Positions 6,467-8,782 of a stretch of DNA of 8,782 nucleotides are shown one piece after another (the first letter of the stretch is position 1; the number at the start of each line of letters is the position of its first letter). The notes under the pieces were generated by a model. It saw only the letters and a program-made list of their open reading frames with translations, had not been told where the DNA came from and made no database searches. Where the stretch lies: contig PLYG01000306.1 in the NCBI GenBank assembly GCA_003153335.1, positions 12,693 through 21,474 on the forward strand, given 5' to 3'. The position numbers and the translations under genes were made by a program. The stretch is from Betaproteobacteria bacterium. GTDB taxonomy: Bacteria > Pseudomonadota > Gammaproteobacteria > Burkholderiales > Casimicrobiaceae.

Positions 6467-7400
6467 AGCCGAATCGGTGGTTGGCGATTTCCGGCCGGCC
6501 GTTGACATACACCGTACCGGCCATCCGGCGACCGCCAGCCGGCTGCACTTCCTCAAGTGCAACCGATTCCCCTTGCCCGCACCCTGCCAGCAGCATCCCA
6601 TCTCGCACGACGAGTTGTCCCGGCGACGCGCGGCTGGACGCTGTGTCGACGGCCTTTGCGCGCCAAACCTTGAGAACGGCGCCGTCGATGGACGTGAACG
6701 CGCCTGGAGCGGGATTGAATGCGCGAACCTGACGCACGATTTCGTTCGCACCGCGCGTCCAGACGATCCGCGCCTCGTCACGGTCGAGCTTGGGCGCGTA
6801 GGTGATCCCAACGCTTCCTTGCGGCGTCGCCACCAGGCGCCCATCGCGCGCCAGCGCGGCCAGCGCCTCTACTATTGCCGCGGCGCCGATATCCGCCAGC
6901 TTGTCGTGCAGGACGCCGGCGCTGTCCTCCGGCCCGATCGCAACCGGGTGCCGCGACACGACGGGCCCGGTGTCGAGTCCTGCGTCCATCCGCATCACGC
7001 ATATTCCGGTCTCTGAGTCGCCGGCAAGAATGGCGCGCTGGATCGGCGCCGCGCCGCGCCAGCGCGGCAGCAACGAGGCATGAATGTTGAGGCAGCCGTG
7101 GCGCGGATGATCGAGAACGGCCTGCGGCAGAATCAGGCCATAGGCCGCCACCACCATGACCTCCGCAGGGACGGCAAGCAGCGGCGCCTGCTGTTCGGGC
7201 GTCCGGAGCCGGTCCGGCTGGTACAGGGGCACACCGCCGCCGGTCGCCAGCCGCTTGACCGGGCCCGGCGTCAGATGCTGGCCGCGGCCTGCGGCCCGAT
7301 CGGGCCGCGTGAGGACCAGGGGGACCGCATGGCCGGCGGCCAGAATGGCGTCCAGCGCGCGCGCGGCGAACTCTGGCGTACCGGCGAAAATGACGCGCAT
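6462..7400 (-). CDS. fmt: Methionyl-tRNA formyltransferase
   Basis: Cytoplasmic enzyme of 312 aa that transfers a formyl group from 10-formyl-tetrahydrofolate to initiator Met-tRNA. The N-terminal formyltransferase domain starts with MRVIFAGTPEFA and contains the folate/catalytic segment NIHASLLPRWRGAAPI at 105-120, with N105 and H107, and D143 in MDAGLDTGP. These match the family's Asn-His-Asp catalytic set. The C-terminal tRNA-binding domain shows YAPKLDRDEARIVW (201-214), AFNPAPGAF (227-235) and the closing LEEVQPAGGRRM (282-293). Length is normal for the family. def lies 64 bp upstream, the usual pairing, since Def later removes the formyl group. The Shine-Dalgarno region is poor (TTAAGACG before the ATG) because a palindromic repeat fills the def-fmt gap almost up to the start codon. 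Confidence 0.97.
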   Translation of the reverse strand: MRVIFAGTPEFAARALDAILAAGHAVPLVLTRPDRAAGRGQHLTPGPVKRLATGGGVPLYQPDRLRTPEQQAPLLAVPAEVMVVAAYGLILPQAVLDHPRHGCLNIHASLLPRWRGAAPIQRAILAGDSETGICVMRMDAGLDTGPVVSRHPVAIGPEDSAGVLHDKLADIGAAAIVEALAALARDGRLVATPQGSVGITYAPKLDRDEARIVWTRGANEIVRQVRAFNPAPGAFTSIDGAVLKVWRAKAVDTASSRASPGQLVVRDGMLLAGCGQGESVALEEVQPAGGRRMAGTVYVNGRPEIANHRFGS

Positions 7401-7409
7401 CGTCTTAAC

Positions 7410-7463
7410 AGTCTATTGCAAAGCTACTGCGGTGGCCATCTGCGCTGCGCTTTTCAACAGACT
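7410..7463. repeat. Palindromic repeat between def and fmt
   Basis: Arms at 7410-7424 (agtctattgcaaagc) and 7449-7463 (gcttttcaacagact) are complementary at 13 of 15 positions around a 24-base centre. The 29 bases at 7416-7444 are identical to the reverse complement of 107-135, and the flanks on both sides remain recognisably similar. The pattern suggests a dispersed REP-like element that occupies nearly the whole def-fmt spacer. It lacks a T-run in the minus direction, so it should not terminate def transcripts, though its hairpin may affect mRNA processing or fmt translation. Confidence 0.65.
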
Positions 7464-7464
7464 A

Positions 7465-7968
7465 TCAACCGACCAGACGCTGTCGCTTTTTTGCTTTGTT
7501 TTTCAGGCGCTCTTGCTTGAGCGGCGACAGATACTCGACGAACATCTTGCCTATCAGATGGTCCATTTCATGCTGGACACAGACGGCGAGCAGGCCCTCG
7601 GCATCTCGCTCATACCATTGTCCATCGTAGCCAAGGGCGCGGAACCGGATGCGGGCTGCCCGCCGGACGCGGTCGAAATAGCCGGGCACTGACAAACACC
7701 CTTCCTCGTTTTCCGCTTCGCCCTCGGCGGCAATGATCTCCGGGTTGATCAGCGTCAGCAAGTCGCTCTTGGTCTCGGACGCGTCGATGACGATCAGCCG
7801 TTTGTGGACGTCAACCTGCGTGGCCGCAAGGCCGATCCCGGGCGCCGCATACATAGTTTCGGCCAGATCGCGAACGAATTGCCTTATCTCGGGCGTAACC
7901 GTACGAACCGGCGCGGCAATCTTGTGCAAGCGCGGGTCGGGGTATTCGAGTATGTTCAGAAGGGCCAT
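7465..7968 (-). CDS. def: Peptide deformylase
   Basis: Metal-dependent cytoplasmic hydrolase of 167 aa that removes the formyl group from the N-terminal methionine of new proteins. All three family motifs are present: GIGLAATQ at 44-51, EGCLS at 89-93 and QHEMDH at 132-137. These supply the metal ligands C91, H133 and H137 and the catalytic base E134. Length is normal for bacterial deformylases, and the C-terminus is lysine/arginine rich (KNKAKKRQR). The start MALLNILEYPDPRLH is typical of the family, but no clear Shine-Dalgarno sequence precedes the ATG. It is probably the first gene of a def-fmt unit, transcribed away from the LysM gene. A leader dyad lies at 8003-8022. Confidence 0.97.
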   Translation of the reverse strand: MALLNILEYPDPRLHKIAAPVRTVTPEIRQFVRDLAETMYAAPGIGLAATQVDVHKRLIVIDASETKSDLLTLINPEIIAAEGEAENEEGCLSVPGYFDRVRRAARIRFRALGYDGQWYERDAEGLLAVCVQHEMDHLIGKMFVEYLSPLKQERLKNKAKKRQRLVG

Positions 7969-8002
7969 TATTAGCGAAGCGGTGCGTCCGTTTTTCCCAA
8001 CA

Positions 8003-8022
8003 GGGCCACAACCTTGTGACCC
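8003..8022. promoter_or_regulatory. 20-bp imperfect dyad in the def leader
   Basis: gggccacaa and ttgtgaccc flank a 2-base centre and match as an inverted repeat at 8 of 9 positions. The dyad starts 34 bp upstream of the def ATG in the divergent def/LysM region. The short centre suits a dimeric protein-binding site better than an RNA hairpin. No regulator can be named. Confidence 0.35.
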
Positions 8023-8038
8023 CTAGTCCGGCGGAAAC

Positions 8039-8067
8039 TTGCCAAATGCATAAACAACATGCAGAAT
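8039..8067 (+). promoter_or_regulatory. Candidate sigma-70 promoter of the LysM gene
   Basis: TTGCCA (8039-8044, 5 of 6 to consensus) and CAGAAT (8062-8067, 4 of 6) are separated by 17 bp on the plus strand. This predicts a start near 8074 and a leader of about 70 bases. It is the best-spaced match I found for this gene; no comparable promoter was found for def in the same interval. Confidence 0.35.
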
Positions 8068-8144
8068 CCATCGCAAAGCATTATTTTGTGGCGAAATTCG
8101 CGAAATACAAGGGTTTTGCCGCCGCCACCGAGTTAGGGGCTGCC

Positions 8145-8782
8145 ATGAAAATCAATCTTAACACACCACTTTCACTGCTTTTGGCGACCTTGTCTGTCGT
8201 GGCCTCTTGCCTTTCGGCGCAGCCCCTAGCGCCCGCTGCGCAGCTCGCCGCCGAACCGCTGCAGCTTGTCGACAACGCGCCGTCGCGCTATGTAGTCAAG
8301 AAAGGCGACACCCTGTGGTCGATCGCCGGACGCTTTCTGAAGAGTCCGTGGAAGTGGAGCGAAATCTGGCGGATGAACAAGGACCAGATCAAGAATCCGC
8401 ATCGGATCTACCCGGGCGACGTGCTTGTTCTGACCGCGGGAGCCGACGGGCAGCCGCAGCTGGCGGTCGCAGCCAAGGATGCGGCGGAGGAGCGGCCGAC
8501 CGTGCGGTTATCGCCATTGGTTCGCGTCACGCCGATCGACAATGAGGCGATTTCGTCCATCCCGCCGGCCATCATCGATCCTTTCCTGACCAAACCGCTG
8601 ATCATCGAACAAGACGGCCTGGACAGCGCCCCCAGGATTGTCGGCGGCCCGGACTCACGGGTTGTGCTTGCCACTGGCTACAAGATCTATGCCATCGGAA
8701 TCGGCGAGCGCGACGGCGCAAGCTGGCAGATCTATCGTTCCGGACGGCCGCTTTCCTCGCCGGGCAAGAAAGAGATTCTGGG
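8145..8782 (+). CDS. LysM domain exported protein (3' end cut by window)
   Basis: An open frame of 212 codons runs off the right edge without a stop. It starts at an ATG with AGGGG at 8135-8139, 5 bases upstream. The N-terminus is a signal sequence (hydrophobic about 9-20). V-A-S-C at 19-22 fits a lipobox, so it may be a lipoprotein anchored at C22; LSA-Q at 23-26 is an alternative signal peptidase I site. A single LysM domain spans about 48-97 (YVVKKGDTLWSIAGRFL then IYPGDVLVL), a fold that binds the glycan of peptidoglycan. The following region, rich in Pro, Ile and Asp, has no motif I recognise. In many betaproteobacteria a LysM protein of this type lies between def and dprA, so dprA may follow beyond the window; that is inference. 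Its likely role is in the cell envelope. Confidence 0.9.
   Translation, partial: MKINLNTPLSLLLATLSVVASCLSAQPLAPAAQLAAEPLQLVDNAPSRYVVKKGDTLWSIAGRFLKSPWKWSEIWRMNKDQIKNPHRIYPGDVLVLTAGADGQPQLAVAAKDAAEERPTVRLSPLVRVTPIDNEAISSIPPAIIDPFLTKPLIIEQDGLDSAPRIVGGPDSRVVLATGYKIYAIGIGERDGASWQIYRSGRPLSSPGKKEIL

Noticed and set aside
7410..7463. Intrinsic terminator between def and fmt
   Set aside because: The hairpin has mismatches, a long 24-base centre and no T-run on the minus strand; the shared copy at 107-135 explains it better as a repeat.
8091..8104. Small palindromes (gcgaaattcgc and ttcgcgaa) before the LysM gene
   Set aside because: They are short, overlap each other and are likely to occur by chance; nothing else supports an operator there.
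1..8782. CRISPR array, insertion sequence, tRNA/rRNA or defence genes
   Set aside because: I saw no regularly spaced direct repeats, no transposase-like product and no RNA gene motif; the genes are conserved housekeeping and signalling genes.

Overview
The window looks like chromosomal DNA of a betaproteobacterium, most likely of the order Burkholderiales. The grounds are the high G+C content, the protein sequences, and a gene order familiar from that group: a LysM protein facing away from def-fmt-htpX-rsmB-DUF4390-ntrY-ntrX. The family or genus cannot be fixed from the sequence alone. All seven complete genes lie on the minus strand. One incomplete gene at the right edge runs on the plus strand.

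Right edge (7969-8782): a 176-bp divergent intergenic region separates def (leftward) from a secreted or lipidated LysM protein (rightward, cut off by the window end). It holds a candidate promoter and a 20-bp dyad. Middle right (5447-7968): def (peptide deformylase) and fmt (Met-tRNA formyltransferase) form the N-formyl-methionine cycle of translation initiation. They are separated by 64 bp filled by a palindromic repeat. htpX (membrane zinc protease of envelope quality control) follows, with its own strong ribosome binding site and a candidate promoter overlapping the fmt stop. A near-perfect intrinsic terminator closes htpX and ends only 7 bases before the rsmB start codon.

Left part (143-5454): rsmB (16S rRNA m5C967 methyltransferase), a DUF4390 exported protein, an NtrY-type membrane histidine kinase and an NtrX-type response regulator are packed with 13-bp, -4-bp and 17-bp junctions and are probably co-transcribed and translationally coupled. 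The NtrY kinase core looks intact. The NtrX receiver and DNA-binding helix-turn-helix also look intact, but its central sigma-54 AAA+ domain is degenerate: the Walker A lysine, Walker B aspartate and GAFTGA loop are gone. The pair therefore probably signals by phosphorylation without sigma-54 activation. Left edge (1-142): repeat-like palindromic DNA, part of which recurs perfectly (29 bp, inverted) between def and fmt.

Most of the window is ordinary conserved core genome. I see no CRISPR array, insertion sequence, tRNA, rRNA or defence system. The points worth a second look are the dead ATPase of NtrX, the shared intergenic palindromes, and the terminator that abuts rsmB.
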